A DNA stretch of 7,250 nt from Spirochaetales bacterium. Its GTDB lineage: Bacteria; Spirochaetota; Spirochaetia; SZUA-6; DRHE01. The stretch's first letter is position 1, and every line of letters begins with the position of its first letter. The position numbers were made by a program, and so were the translations under genes. Where the stretch lies: NCBI GenBank assembly GCA_023136785.1, contig JAGLQP010000093.1, forward strand, positions 1 through 7,250, read 5' to 3'. The notes under the pieces were generated by a model. That model was not told where the DNA came from. It ran no database searches and saw nothing but the letters and a program-made list of their open reading frames with translations. Positions 6,924-7,250 of this stretch are shown piece after piece.

Positions 6924-6951
6924 AGTATACCCGAATTCACGTGCTGAACAA
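6924..6951 (-). promoter_or_regulatory. candidate promoter of the UPF0371 gene
   Basis: On the minus strand TATACT (6924-6929, 5 of 6 matches to the -10 consensus) is preceded after 16 bases by TTGTTC (6946-6951, 3 of 6 matches to the -35 consensus). Transcription would start near 6917, giving a leader of about 55 bases before the preferred ATG. The -10 match and position are good and the -35 match is weak. Confidence 0.5.
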
Positions 6952-6986
6952 GAGCCGTAGGTCAGATTAGAAACCTCTACACGTAT

Positions 6987-7139
6987 CTAGGCCTGAATGC
7001 AAAGGTGATGGAACCTTCCCTCCCTGATGGCAATTCCGGTGCTGCGGAAATCGATTCTGTTGCTGAAAATCGACCCGTTGTAAACAAAGAAATGACACTC
7101 GCCGTTCTCATCACACGATAAATCCTCACTGTATCCCTC
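6987..7139 (-). pseudogene. coding-like extension after an in-frame TAG, possible detached C-terminus
   Basis: Directly after the TAG at 7140-7142 the same frame stays open for 50 codons, starting EGYSEDLSCDENGEC and ending FHHLCIQA before TAG at 6987-6989. By hand count GC is about 62% at third positions, 44% at first and 40% at second, the pattern of translated genes in a GC-rich genome, and the peptide is balanced, with acidic and aromatic residues. I do not recognise it. The simplest reading is that it was once the C-terminus of the gene entering from the right and was cut off by a nonsense change such as CAG to TAG. A short overlapping GTG frame is the main rival. Confidence 0.4.
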
Positions 7140-7250
7140 CTAGATCAGCAACCTGATGACATCCGCGTCCTTGGGTAGGATCACCTGGGCCACAGACTCC
7201 ACCTCCGCCGTAGCGACATTGATCACTCTGCCGAATACGACCACGGTGCT
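7140..7250 (-). CDS. unidentified protein, C-terminal fragment entering from the right edge
   Basis: The minus strand is open from the window edge for 36 codons and ends at TAG (7140-7142). The visible peptide begins STVVVFGRVINVATAEVES and ends with VILPKDADVIRLLI. It is rich in valine and isoleucine in alternating patterns that suggest beta strands in a soluble domain. I do not recognise the family. The coding look is good, but too little is visible to name a product, and the TAG may be an interruption rather than the natural end, because the frame beyond it also looks coding. The gene would lie upstream of the UPF0371 gene on the same strand. Confidence 0.5.
   Translation of the reverse strand, partial: STVVVFGRVINVATAEVESVAQVILPKDADVIRLLI

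Overview
The window holds four clear bacterial protein-coding genes, one decayed transposase, and the 3' end of an unidentified gene. Base composition is moderately GC-rich, with GC concentrated at third codon positions. The gene set (YgiQ-type radical SAM protein, PepF-type oligopeptidase, YgeW-type knotted carbamoyltransferase, UPF0371/DUF1846 protein) is typical of anaerobic or fermentative bacteria. A spirochaete is my best guess, but a clostridial or other anaerobic lineage cannot be excluded without a search.

Layout from left to right: a ygiQ-like gene on the plus strand, cut by the left edge (1-1509), runs head-on into pepF on the minus strand (1530-3308), with only 20 bases between the stop codons. 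Upstream of pepF, 151 bases carry its ribosome-binding site, a candidate promoter and a 10-bp inverted repeat. Then comes ygeW on the minus strand (3460-4650), whose start codon lies where a transcript from the nearest promoter-like sequence would begin. The next 693 bases (4651-5343) hold no intact gene. On the minus strand they contain the frameshifted C-terminal part of an IS91-like transposase, lying between ygeW and the UPF0371 gene (5344-6861, minus). The right end (6862-7250) holds a promoter and leader for the UPF0371 gene, and beyond it the tail of a further minus-strand gene that is either finished or interrupted by a TAG at 7140-7142.

The three intact minus-strand genes do not form an obvious pathway. 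Each has its own upstream region, and ygeW is not beside the purine-degradation genes that accompany it in Escherichia coli. I read the window as a mostly ordinary chromosomal region with one old insertion scar. I see no CRISPR array, tRNA, rRNA, phage gene or defence system, and nothing that amounts to an undescribed multi-gene system. The points most worth a second look are the 16-bp inverted repeat whose one arm exactly explains a frameshift in the transposase relic, the in-frame TAG near the right edge, and the probable leaderless start of ygeW.
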